Positions 22,553 through 35,833 of a DNA stretch of 64,000 nucleotides are shown here, in pieces. Under the pieces are notes generated by a model. That model searched no databases. It was not told the origin of the DNA and worked only from the letters and a program-made list of their open reading frames with translations. Origin of the DNA: Punctularia strigosozonata HHB-11173 SS5 (Eukaryota; Basidiomycota; Agaricomycetes; Corticiales; Punctulariaceae). Position 1 is the stretch's first letter. The number at the start of each line of letters is the position of its first letter. The position numbers were made by a program, and so were the translations under genes. Location of the stretch: positions 705,890 to 769,889 of the forward strand of contig NW_006767437.1 of the NCBI RefSeq assembly GCF_000264995.1. The letters run 5' to 3'.

Positions 22553-24487
22553 ATGGGCATCGTCCAGTCCGCGATATTCAGCATCCACTCTCGCCTTTTC
22601 TCCGTCTTTGGACCTCGCAGGATCATGGCCGCACCGTTGAAGCAGGGCGAGTTCGTCGGCTCGCTCGACTGTGGTACTACGTGAGCGCTTTCTCTCTCCT
22701 GTTTTTCGAAATCGCCCGAGGCCAATGACGACGACTGATTGCCAGCTCGACGCGATTCATAATCTTCGACAAGTACGCCAACATCGTCGCCCAGCACCAG
22801 ATCGAGTTCCCCCAGTATTACCCTAATCCTGGGTTAGTCCGCCCCGAGATCTTGATCCGCCCGACTCATCTTATCTTGTCTATCTACGATTCATCCGTGC
22901 AGATGGCACGAACACGATGCGGAGGAGCTGCAGACGAGCTGTGAGACGTGCATCGACAAGGCGACCGAAAAGCTCGAGGCGGCTGGCTTCACGCGGGACA
23001 GCGTGAAGGCGATCGGGATCACCAACCAGCGCGAAACGACGGTCGCGTGGAGCAAGAAGACCGGAAAGCCGTTGTGCAAGGCGATCGTCTGGGATGACGG
23101 CCGGACGAAGAACGTCGTCGCGCATTACGAGACCGTCCTCCGGGAGACCGGGCTCGAGGTCGAGCCCGGCGTGTTCAAGAAGGGCGAGGAGGGCATCGCT
23201 GCTCTTCGGGAACTGTAAGCGCTATAGGCTGATGACTCGTGGAGGACTGCCGAGCGTTGCTTACGATTGTTGCAGGACTGGTTTGCCGCTGTCCACGTAC
23301 TTCTCCGCGATCAAGCTTCGATGGATGTTCCACTACCATGAATCCGTCCGGAAGGCGTCCGAGGAGGATGACCTCCTCTTCGGCACCGTCGAATCGTGGA
23401 TCGTCTACGTAAGCTGTTCCCGGATGCATTTTTGATACCAAAGCTCACCCGGGTCTCATAGAACCTTACCGGTGGCGCTGAGAAAGGCCTGCACATCATC
23501 GAGATCACGAACGCCTCGCGCACGCTCCTGCTCAATCTGAAGACGCTCTCCTTTGACCCGGTCCTGCTCAAGTTCTTCGGGTTTAAGGAGTCGATGCTCC
23601 CCAAGGTTGTCTCTTCCTCCGAGGTCTACGGCCACGTCGACCACGGCGCGCTCAAGGGCGTGCCGATCGCGGGCCTGATCGGCGACCAGCAAGGCGCGCT
23701 CGTCGGCAACAAGTGCCTCCGCCAGGGTGAGGCCAAGTGCACGTACGGCACCGGCGCCTTCCTGCTCTTCAACACCGGCGCGGACATCGTCACCTCTGCG
23801 CACGGCCTGCTAGGTACCGTCGCGTTCCAAGCGGGCGCGGGCGCCAAGCCCGTGTACGCGCTCGAGGGCTCCATCTCCGTCGCGGGCAGCGCCGTGACCT
23901 GGCTTCGGGACTCGATGAAGATGATCGCGACCGCGCAGGAGGTGAACACGCTCGCGGAGCAGGTCCCGTCCACGGGCGGCGTCTACTTCGTCACCGCCTT
24001 CTCCGGGCTGCTCGCGCCGTACTGGGACCCGGGCGCGGCGGGCCTGCTGATCGGGCTGACGGCGTACACGACGCCGGCGCACCTCGCGCGCGCGACGCTC
24101 GAGGCGAACGCGTTCCAGACGCGCGCGGTGATCGAGAGCATGCAGCTCGACGCGAAGACGAGGCTGGAGCACCTCAAGGTCGACGGAGGGTTGACCAACT
24201 CGGACGTCGGGATGGAGATCGTCGCCGACCTCGGCGGGTTCGACGTCGTCCGGCCGGAGATGCGCGAGAGCACGGCGCTGGGCAGCGCGCTGCTCGCCGG
24301 GAGCGCGATCCGGTTCAACGGGTGGGACGTGACCAAGCCCGAGACGCTCGCGGAGGTGAACACGAAGGGGAACAAGACGTTCGCGCCGAGCATGAAGGAA
24401 GAGGAGCGCGCGAAGCGGTGGGCCGGCTGGCAGAAGGCGGTCGAGCGGTCCAAGGGCTGGGAGGAGGGCCAGGACGCCGACGCGTAA
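22553..24487 (+). CDS. GUT1: Glycerol kinase
   Basis: Five exons (22553-22680, 22746-22832, 22903-23214, 23276-23408, 23462-24487) give 561 residues. The enzyme phosphorylates glycerol with ATP to sn-glycerol 3-phosphate, the entry to glycolysis and lipid synthesis. FGGY-family signatures are present: the N-terminal [12 protein letters not shown] phosphate-binding loop, the glycerol-site [34 protein letters not shown] and the C-terminal [10 protein letters not shown] with [12 protein letters not shown]. Two in-frame ATGs are possible. The second, at 22625 ([12 protein letters not shown]), gives the usual 537-residue enzyme. The first adds 24 residues ([20 protein letters not shown]...) that are basic, hydrophobic and free of acidic residues, as in a mitochondrial presequence. 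The long frames on the opposite strand are shadows of its codon bias. Confidence 0.93.
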
Positions 24488-24784
24488 CGCGTCGCGGAAA
24501 CGAACAAAAAACACGCATTTACCCCGTCCGCTCTTCAACTTAAATCACATTGTGTATTTTATTGGTCTCTGGCGCAATCCTTGCTTTGTATTGTAATCGC
24601 GTTGTACCATTCCTGCTCTGCACGTTCGAGTAACCCCCGGGACTGAGTGTATGCTGATGGATGCAGAAATAGTATATGATGCAAGTGTGATACCACAACG
24701 AAGGTATGCAAGGTGTGGTCGGCGATCGTCCCACGACGCCAGTCTAAAGTAATATGAAGCAGTCCGACCGAGGCGGACCGACGC

Positions 24785-27053
<2,269 letters not shown>

Positions 27054-27615
27054 GATGAAGTTCGGTCTGGACGATGGTCCGGAGGAGGATGAGGGTGTCG
27101 AGGACCGGGTCCGGGAGGGGTGGACGGCCAGGCGGAGGCAAACGAGAGGTCCGTGCCGAGGAGAGGTGGATCGGCGGGGATGGTAGTCCTTTATGGGCGT
27201 TACTGTCTTGGCGAGGATCACCGGGCTAACTTACCGGTATAACAGAACCATCCAGCGTCCGCGAGGGTATTATAAAGGCGCTCGGAAGAAACGCGGGCTG
27301 ATAACGTGGGTTTCCCGGTCGACGGGGTGCTCCTGTGGCTTGATTACCAGCCAAACGCCTCGTGGTACGAGGCTTTCAATTGATGCGAGCGTCCGCTCCC
27401 AGCCGGGAGGCAATAGAGAGCCTCAGAGAGAGAGGGGGGGAAAGGAAGAGAGATGAAAGGAATATTATGTATTATCGAGGGCGCGGGATGCGTCGACTTC
27501 GTTAGCGCAGCCAAGGAGGCGGCCAGCGCTGCCGGCTGATCGCCTTCTGCCACCACCTCCTCCGACTGCATCACCAACCCGACGTTGCTCGGTGTGCCGG
27601 CCACGCTCTGCGGTC
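27054..27615. promoter_or_regulatory. Divergent promoter, GH47 / AP180-like
   Basis: These 562 bases separate the divergent mannosidase and AP180-like starts. There is a purine-rich GAGAGAGAGGGGGGG stretch at about 27422-27438. No other gene is seen. Confidence 0.5.
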
Positions 27616-30600
27616 ATGTCCCACTTCGACAAGATCGTCAAGCTCGCCTGCAAGCCCAAGGCGGCGCCGCCCAAAGCCAAGGTCAATTTCTCTCCCACCC
27701 ACGTCGAATGAGTGTGAGCAACGGAACGTTGACGCGCGCATGGTGGACAGTACATAGACCCGATCCTCGCCGGGACCTACTCGGAGGATGGCACCGTCGG
27801 CGACATATGCAGGGCGCTCCAGCCGCGGTTCAGGGAGCCGAATGCCATCGTACGTCCTCCACCCGACGGGTTCTCTGAGATAGTCGGGACGCTGACGGTG
27901 ATAACGCTATACCGCAGGTCGTGTTCAAAGCGCTGATCGTGCTGCACACCATGATCCGCAACGGCTGCACGGACAACGTGCTCTCTTACCTCTCCTCCTC
28001 CGAAGTGCTGCACCTACGCAACGTCGCCGGCGGCAACTGGGAAGGTGCCGTAACCGTCGCCTTCTCGTTCTCCGATTCTCACCTCATCCCTTCCTATCCC
28101 TATCACCGCAGGTTACTCCGCCCCGCAAAATCTGCAGCACTATGCCATCTACCTCGACAGCCGCATACGCGCCTACCGGGATCTCAAGCACGACATCATC
28201 AAGGTCCAGTCGGAGAACAACCGGGATATGCGGTTGAGCAAGAACATCGAGGAGGAACTCGGCAGCAAGTCGTCAAAGAGCAAGGCAAGCACAAATGGCA
28301 GTGGCAGCGGCTCGCTCGCGCGGGGGAAGACGGTGGCGGGGCGCAAGCTGCGGGTGATGACGGTCGAGAAAGGCCTGTTGAGGGAGACCAAGGCCGTTCA
28401 GCGCATGATCGACACGCTGCTCGAATGTAAAGTGCGTCGTTCCTCCCGCCTCTATCCCGCCTCTCTGTTGCTGACCCTCTCGTAGTTTTACCTCGACGAC
28501 CTCGAGGACGAGCTGACAATCACCGCGCTGCGCATGCTCGTCAAGGACTTGCTTATACTATTCTCGGCCTGCAACGAGGGCGTCATCAACGTGCTCGAGC
28601 ACTATTTCGAGATGTCCCGCGTCGATGCCGAGGACGCGCTCAAGGTCTACCTCCACTTTTGCAAGCAGTGCGAGCGCGTCGTCGACTACCTCGCCATCGC
28701 GACCAAGCTCCAGAACCTGCTCAACGTCCAAATACCGAATATGCGACATGTGAGTGTCTTCGTACCTGTTTGTGGGGTTGTCTTGGCTGTGATTAGAATG
28801 TGGCCGGAATGGGTTGTTTGATCCGCATGTCGTTCTCTTCCTTTCTTACGTGTGTCTATCTGAGCCTCCAAACGAATCGCTATATTCCGCAGATGGGTAT
28901 GTGCTGACGATTCCAGCAGGCACCGGTCTCGTTAGCGGGCTCCCTCCAAGAATACCTCGACGACCCCAACTTTGAACAGAACAGGATTGAATACAAATTG
29001 GCAAAAGAAAACGCCGATAAAAACGCAAAACTGGGCAAGGGGGCCAAGAACGGTACTTCTTCTCCCAACAAACGTGAGCATATTCATTCCCCCTTTGAGA
29101 ACTACCTTACACATGATTATTCATGTACATCAGCGTCCACACCGAAGCCTGGCCCCTCGTCAGAGTCGTCGAACGCCAACGGAAGCAAGCCTGCTTCGCA
29201 ATCGCAAGCAGTGCAAGATTTCTTCGAGAGCATCGAACAAGCGCAGCCGACGATGTTCAACCCCCAGACGGGCTCGCCGACGGCCAACTACTTCCAGCAG
29301 CAGGCGGCCTTCAACCCGTTCGCACAGATGCAGGCGGCACAGGCCACGGGGTTCGGAATGCCGTCGTTCGGAGGCGGAATGCAACCGCAAGCGACGGGAA
29401 TGCCGTTCGGGGCCGGAGGGCTGCAGCCGCAGGCGACGGGCATGTTGGCGTTCGGGCAGATGGGCGTGCAGCCGCAGGCGACGGGGTTCCCTGGAGTACA
29501 GCAACAACATCAGCACAATCCCTTCTCGCAGGCGCAAGGCCAGCAGCAGCCGCAATTGCAAGTGCCGCAGCAGCAGAGCTCGCCGTTCCAGCAGCCGCAA
29601 CAGCAGCAGCAGCTACAGACTCCTCAGCAGGCGAGCTCGCCGTTTGGTCAGCTGCAGCCCCAGCCGACAGGCGCGTTCAACCTCGGCGCGGGACTTGGCG
29701 GTGCCAGCGGCGGACTGCTACAATCGCAGGCAACAGGGGCGAATCCGTTCAGGGCGAGCATGCTCATGCCCCAGACGACGGGCTTCCCGGCGTTCGGGGC
29801 GAGCTCGTCGAATGGGGTGAACCTGTTCGGCAGCACTCCGGCGCAGAATCAAACGCCGCAAAATCAGGGGCAAGGGCAAGGACAGGGACAGGGCGGGCTC
29901 GGCGCGTCCCTCTTCGGCAGCGGTACTTCCTTCGGTTCCATCGCTCAGCCGAGCGCGTCGTCGTCGTCTTCTATCGCATCGGGCCCGTTCGCGCGCCCGG
30001 CTTCGGCGCCGCTGCGTGCGAGCCCGCCGCCCGCTCAGCCGGTCAAGACGCACCAGACGGGCTCGCGTAACCCGTTCGGGCCCGTGATCACGCCGGAGAA
30101 GGCCCCGCCGGTACCGAAGGCGCCAACGATAATGGAAATCGCGATGGGGTATGCGAATGGGAACAAGAACGGCAACAACGGCGCCGGAAACGCGGGTGGA
30201 CTGCAGCCGCAGGCGACGGGCTTCCCTGGCTCGGGCCTGCAATCACAGCAAACGGGATTCCCTGGGTCAGGCTTGCAATCACAGCAAACGGGATTCCCTG
30301 GGTCAGGCTTGCAATCACAGCAGACGGGATTCCCTGGGTCATCTACGGATAGCAGCCTCTTTGGAGGTGCAGGGACGGGCACGGCGCAGAATGGGAGTGC
30401 TATGTCGAGCATCGCGTCGTCGTTCACGTTCAACAGCAACAACAGCAACAAGCCCGGGACGTCAAGCAACGGCCCGGCGTCCCCTCTCTCGTCGCAGAAC
30501 ACCGCGACGACCACTACGGGCTCGCTCGCGGACTCGCTTTTCTCGCTCTCGCTTTCCAGTCAGCCCACGGGCGCCACGACCACGGCGTCCACGACGGGCT

Positions 30601-31307
30601 CGACGGCACCATTCAGCCCAACTATCTCCGTCTCGCCGCCCGGCGCCGCGGGCGGCCTCAAACCGCAGACGACCGGGCTGATGGGCCTGAAGCAGTTCAA
30701 GCCGTCCTCATCCTTCGGCGCGTCTCTCCTCGAGAGCCTGCCGCCGATCCCGCAGAGCGGGCCCAACACGCCCGCCGCAACCGGCGGCCCGGCGACGTCC
30801 CCGCTCGACACGGCCGGCGCGAACGGAGCGGGGAGCCCGAGCGTGAGCAACACGTCCAACTTTTCGTCGCTGGGCGCGCAGCCTACGGGAATCGGCGGGA
30901 TAGGGTCGCAACCGACGGGCTTTGGTGCCTTCAACGCGTCGTCGACGTCGACGCTCGGCACGAGCAGCGGGTTGACGCCGTTTGGCGGGTCGTCGCTCGG
31001 CGTCGGGCTTAGGCCGCAGATGACGGGCGCGGCGAACCCGTTCCGGGCGTCTATGGCGGGATCGCCAGCGCCTGGCGCAGGGCCCGGAGGTTCTGGCGGT
31101 AACGCGTTTGGTGGCGCGTTCACGGGAACGACGCCTACTTCGTCGTTTGGGTCGTCGATGTTCGGGCAGGGCACCGGTGCGAACGCCTTTGGGACCAACG
31201 CGACAGGCAACGCGTTCGGATCCAGCCTATTCGGCAACTCGACTACTGCGGGTCAACAGCAGCAGCAGCAGCAGCAGCAACAACCTCAGCAACAATCGCT
31301 CTTTTGA
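27616..31307 (+). CDS. AP180/CALM-type clathrin adaptor (ANTH, LxxQxTG repeats)
   Basis: Seven exons (27616-27681, 27751-27849, 27918-28044, 28112-28431, 28486-28749, 28920-29073, 29134-31307) give 1067 residues. The first ~300 form an ANTH domain, which binds PtdIns(4,5)P2 on the plasma membrane (IVKLACKPKAAPPKAKYIDP, then FKALIVLHTMIRNG). Yeast Yap1801/Yap1802 are the likely counterparts in clathrin endocytosis. The long tail is Gln/Gly/Ser-rich, has NPF-type motifs (FNPFAQ, NPFRAS) for EH-domain proteins, and ends in polyglutamine. It also holds about 14 copies of the Ark1/Prk1 actin-kinase site [LIVM]xxQxTG (LQPQATG, LQSQQTG, LKPQTTG, LRPQMTG and others), known from yeast Pan1 and Scd5. 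The start is the only ATG before the conserved SHFDKIVK. The model is strong because every splice restores frame. Confidence 0.92.
30198..30341 (+). repeat. 36-bp coding minisatellite, four units
   Basis: Four head-to-tail 36-base units (30198, 30234, 30270, 30306) sit inside the AP180-like gene. The last three are nearly identical, while the first is diverged. Each codes for 12 residues of the type GLQSQQTGFPGS, so each unit adds one LxxQxTG phosphorylation site without changing frame. Confidence 0.9.
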
Positions 31308-31717
31308 TCAATGATTCACATTCAAGTAGAAACAGGGTTCCCCCTTGATCCCAACCGCATTCGCTCTTTGGACCGTTTCCCGATGTCTTTACACACTCTC
31401 ACTCACATGCTATTCACGAGGTTCTCGGTCGGTTAGCAGACGCGATCCGGTTTCTTTTTCATTCTGGGTACTTATTTTCCACCATCTATACCATTGTATT
31501 CCTTTCTGTACGATCTCGTTTCCAGCACAGTCCATCCTAATCGCATGGTAATGCACGCTCGTTCTATCGTCGTTGTCGGATGTCCCATGCTAAAGCCCTT
31601 CTTCTCGACGGGAACCAAGACTGACATGACAGAGTTCACAACAATTGGCGCAACTCTCAGATATGCCTCCAACTTGAAGCTCTGAACGTATGCCATGTTT
31701 TCGCGGATACTCATCAT
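31308..31717. other. Convergent intergenic region
   Basis: This lies between the 3' ends of the AP180-like and two-TM genes. Nothing else is recognised. Confidence 0.5.
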
Positions 31718-32544
31718 CTATTCACCCGCCGTGAGATCCATTGCGTGAACATCGCGTATGCAAGCAAACATAAAAGAGCAAAACCAGCAATGAGGAGTTT
31801 ACTGCCTATCGCTGAAGTCTCGTTCTCGACCTGTTGTACCGTGTGAACTCCATGCAGTCTGAATGCAGGTGACGGCACTCACCACGCTTGTGAAAGGCGA
31901 CAAAACAGGGATGCTGAAATGCGAGGGGAAGTGGAAGGTGAATCGCGCTTTAGGTTGCGCTGCAGGTTGCCGGTATGTCAGGAGGTAGACAATAGCGCAT
32001 GCCATGGAAAGAACAGTAATAACGAGTGCCACCTGGTATGCACCTACATCAGGAAAAGGACCAGAAAAGTATAATCAGAATATGTACCACCACGCGTTCC
32101 AACTTCTGCTGCCGTGCGTCGTTCCGTGCATGAAGAGCGGCGATGTCCCGCTTTCATGAACGATTCATCGTCAATCGAAGAGCACAGGGATACATTGACT
32201 CTCACCGTCCGTTTCATATCTTCAGACCATGTCATAGCCTTCATATCCCGCTGATGAGCGGCCTGCGCGGTGAGCAGTGTCTCTGCGGTGAGCGCGCGCG
32301 CTGCCCAATATTGCTCTGCCGTTGACCGGGGTTGAACAGCTGCGGAGCTCCAGGGTATAGCAGCTGTCGTGTCCGCTGAACTTCTCCCGCTCGGTAGTTT
32401 CGTCAGAGCGACGCTCAAGGTCTGGGATACCGTAGTCCTTGCTAATTGGCTCTGGGTGCCGGAGGGATTACCGAGAGGCCGAGGGGGCAATTGATCGACT
32501 GGAGTGTTGGCACTAGCAGGCGATTTTCTTGGTTTGCGGAGCAT
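31718..32544 (-). CDS. Small protein with two C-terminal TM segments
   Basis: A minus-strand gene of three exons. The first codes for a Ser/Thr/Pro-rich soluble part (MLRKPRKSPASANTP...) with a helical stretch EQYWAARALTAETLL. The second, joined across a short intron ending TGATGTAG, codes for TM1 (VALVITVLSMACAIVYLL). The third, after a GTGAGT...CAACAG intron, codes for TM2 (LLIAGFALLCLLAYAMF) and a basic end SRRVNR. About 240 residues are expected. Two TM helices joined by a ~45-residue loop suggest an integral membrane protein of the ER or another internal membrane. I do not recognise the family. It shares a short promoter region with TRM82. Confidence 0.6.
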
Positions 32545-32693
32545 CACATCTCCAAGACCTCTCAACACTTTGCCTCGCTGGCAGCAATGCTAGCACGACC
32601 TAAGGAGCCGGACGCGGGGGACAGTCAGTGAGCGCTAACAGAGACCAACGGTGGCAGTGATCACGATCGGAATAATTGCCTTTTGCTGCCTCC
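32545..32693. promoter_or_regulatory. Short bidirectional promoter
   Basis: Only 149 bases separate the divergent start codons of the two-TM protein and TRM82, so they probably share regulatory sequence. Confidence 0.5.
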
Positions 32694-34731
32694 ATGACCG
32701 TCTATCCTCACACGAAGCTTTTCATCGAGGGAAGCAGAACGATCCTCATCAGTGGACCTCATATCCAGGTTCTCGACCCCAAGTGAGGTCCTCAATCTCT
32801 GGGCTCAACGCCAGGAGCTCAGCTTGATTCCTCTTAGAACCGGAGATATCATCTCCTCTACGGCCACGCTTAATGGTGCAGACAAGGACGCTTTGCTCAA
32901 ATCAGGTCCTATAAGATGTGCAGCGGTAGACGAGAACTGCAAGTACATCGCGACCTCAGGCGACGATAAGGTGCTCAAGGTCTGGGAGGTGGAGGGGCTC
33001 AAGTTGCTGTCCCGCCGGTATGTATCCTCTGTTTCGCCATTGATGGTGTACAAACGTCTTGTTATAGTGAGGCGCCGAAAAAGCCCACGGATATCAAATT
33101 TACGCGCGACGCGCAAAAGATCGTCGTTGCAGACAAGTTCGGTGACATATTCAGGTGAGCGCGGGATGTATGCGTTGAATGCATTGAAGGCCTCATGCGC
33201 CGTGACCAACAGCTATCCCCTGCACCAGGATGCGTCGGAACCGGCGTCTGCACCAAAGAAAGACAGAGCGCTCGCTTCCCATGACAATCCGGCCGGCGGC
33301 CACCTCGTCCTCGGGCATACTTCGATGCTCACGACGTTCGCGCTCACGTCAGACGAACGATTCATCATTAGCGCGGACCGCGACGAACATATACGCGTGA
33401 GCTGGTTTCCGCAAGGATACAACATCGAACGATACTGCCTCGGTCACGAAAAGTAGGTTCGCAGAGCATGTAGGTACTTCTGCCGTTGCCCTCTCTCTCC
33501 CTTCAAATTGCTCCCGTCTTACGCGTATTATAGGAGCTGATTCGTTTTCCCTGTCAGATATGTCTCTTCTATTCACATACCGAAGTTCGATGGGGCCATC
33601 CTCATATCCGGCGGAGGAGATCCTATGCTCAAAGTATGGGATTGGATGTTGGGCGCGCTACGATATGAAGTTGCCGTCGCAGACGTAGTGTATCCATACA
33701 TCAAGGTGGCCGCACCGAAAGTCAAGTCGGGCTGGGACGAAGAAGGCGAAGGCAACAAGGGGAAGAGGGGGAAGAACAAGGGGAAGTCGGAGGAGACTGG
33801 TACCCCCGACCCTGCTACTGCGCCTACGGCAAACAATGATGTGGGATACGCGGAGGCGGACGCTGCTCAAACCCACACTGTCCTAGCCGTCCAGAAGATA
33901 GAAACGATAGAGGACGCAACCAGCGGGCGTCATGTCCTATTCAGTGTCACCGGGTACGTCTGCTGGACTCTTTGAATAGGAGGTTGGATTGCTCAGATAG
34001 CGCAGTGCCACCGCCGTTTTCTACTTCCCTTATGGAGGCGCGGTCGAACCTTCGCAAATTCAGGCGTTCGACTTCAATCGCCCGGTGCTCGACTTCGCAC
34101 CCGTGCCTGGTTCCCCAGGACTGTTATTGGTACTTCTCGACCCGAACTTCAAGCAAGATCTCTCAGCATCGGCGGACCAGGGTGCGCCGCTTGTTCAAGC
34201 TCTTCGATGGGATGGCTCTGGAGTGCGTCGTACTTGCTTACATCGGTTTATGCGTGAATAACAACGTGCTGTCGAAGTTCACTGATGTTAACTCGGCCGA
34301 CGCCTCGTTTTCAACGCTCCTCGCGTCAATGAATTCTCAATGCCGCATAGCGGGTACGTCGCCCCCATATAGATCAAGCAATATGTCGGCTGATGCATCG
34401 AACGCCAGCCGATGCGGAACAATCGCTCCGCTTGGATCTCTATTCACCTTTGCTCACTTTGCCCAAGAACGCCCAGGTCGAACACGATCCGATGGACCGC
34501 GAAGCCATCGAGTTCCCGGATCAGGCGGGCGCGGAGACGCCGACGAAGGGCAAGGCGGCGAAGTCTCTGAGCGCGAAAGAAATCGCACGGCTAACCCGCA
34601 AACAAAAGCTCGAGGAGCAGCTCAGGGCGCGCGCACAGGGATCGACGCAGGATGATGCCGAGCGCGATTTCAAGAAGCCTCGATCGGACGACGACAACGA
34701 CCAGCGGGAGGAAAAGATGGATGTTTCATGA
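32694..34731 (+). CDS. TRM82: tRNA (guanine-N7) methyltransferase WD40 subunit
   Basis: Multi-exon gene for the non-catalytic WD-repeat partner (Trm82 in yeast, WDR4 in animals) of the Trm8/METTL1 enzyme that makes m7G46 in tRNA. The exons encode successive blades: PHTKLFIEGSRTILISG at the N-terminus, then CAAVDENCKYIATSGDDKVLKVW, DIKFTRDAQKIVVADKFGD, HTSMLTTFALTSDERFIISA followed by DRDEHIRVSWFPQGYNIE, and ILISGGGDPMLKVWDW. The HTSMLT...SADRDEHIRVS block is the family hallmark, and the nearby Arg/Lys face contacts Trm8. A Lys/Glu-rich insert (GNKGKRGKNKGK) and a charged C-terminal tail ending EEKMDVS are present. About seven exons are separated by 50-70 bp introns. Confidence 0.88.
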
Positions 34732-35014
34732 ATCTGTGCCCCCCGATGCAGACACGTCCACCTGCAGCGTGGCCATGTTCGACGTTCATTGACTATGCAT
34801 GATCGTCTGATACAAGCTCGGGTATCTACAGCATACTCTGCTTGATCATTATATGTTATTCCCGTTTCAACGATGCGTTGTCCGAGTTTTCGAGTCCATT
34901 CCCGCCTGCATGAGACTGCGCGGTTCGAATCTCGATGCTCCGCTCGAAAGACAAGAGGGACGCGTGACCGTCGGAGGACCGGCAGGCTCGCCGATCGACA
35001 ATGAGCGTCCATTA

Positions 35015-35746
35015 GGGGGGCTCAGAGTTGGGATTCTGGCAAGGATTCAAGGGCGGATTCAAGAGTCGATTCTGGACGCCGATTCTGGGTGGATTGGTGA
35101 AGCGGCTCTGGAGTCGCTTCACTCGATTCGACCAGAGTCCGATTCAGCTTCGCTGCCTCGGAGTCCGAAACCACTGACGCGTCACGAGGTTTTCCAGGGT
35201 CTTCCACCCCCTCGTTCAGGCAATCCTCAACCTGTGTTTTACTCCTGTATATATATGTACTCACGCAGAGGCTGTCACCAGGACCCTCGACATACCATTG
35301 TATCAGCAGTTTATGGGCAGAAGTAGATTGCATTTGGTAGTTCCGCATAGCAACACTCCTGACGCCTATTTAAGCCAATAAATATTTCACTCTTCTGGCT
35401 GCAAATAAACCTCGGACATACATTGTCGGACTCGAGCTTAAAACAAGGAAACTCTGTCACTCACGTTATAACTCGACCTTCGCATTCAATTCCAGAGTTT
35501 TCGCCACCTCGGATGAGCTGCCGATATGCCGAGCCCGTCGTTAAACCTCAGATGGGCATGCCGCAGTGTCGGCAGGATATTCCGTCGTGCACAGAATCGG
35601 GCCAGAATCAGTGGTAGAAGCGGGAGGTTCAGAGTTGAAGGTGAGGAGAATCGGATTATGACCGTCGTAGCGACGGCAAAATCGACACAGAATCGACACA
35701 GAATCTGGGGCAGAATCGGCGCAGAATCGCCAACTCTGAACCCCCC
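35015..35746. mobile_element. TA-flanked MITE (Tc1/mariner-like, non-autonomous)
   Basis: A 732-bp element with terminal inverted repeats. The left end is GGGGGGCTCAGAGTTGG and the right end is CCAACTCTGAACCCCCC, so 16 of 17 positions match, and both ends are flanked by TA, the Tc1/mariner target duplication. Just inside each end, short GATTC(T)G repeats (CAGAATC on the right) occur several times and look like subterminal transposase-binding sites. No transposase frame is present. Its ends are well preserved, so it may be fairly young. Confidence 0.82.
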
Positions 35747-35833
35747 TATTATTTCGCAACCGAGGCTCCCCATCTCTCTATCTGGCATTGGGGCTACTAC
35801 AAGGAGGGCAAACTCTAAAGCTACGTAAAGCGT

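Noticed and set aside
23810-24538. 242-codon minus frame and a 268-codon plus alternative frame over glycerol kinase
   Set aside because: Arg/Ala/Gly-rich shadows of the glycerol-kinase exon.
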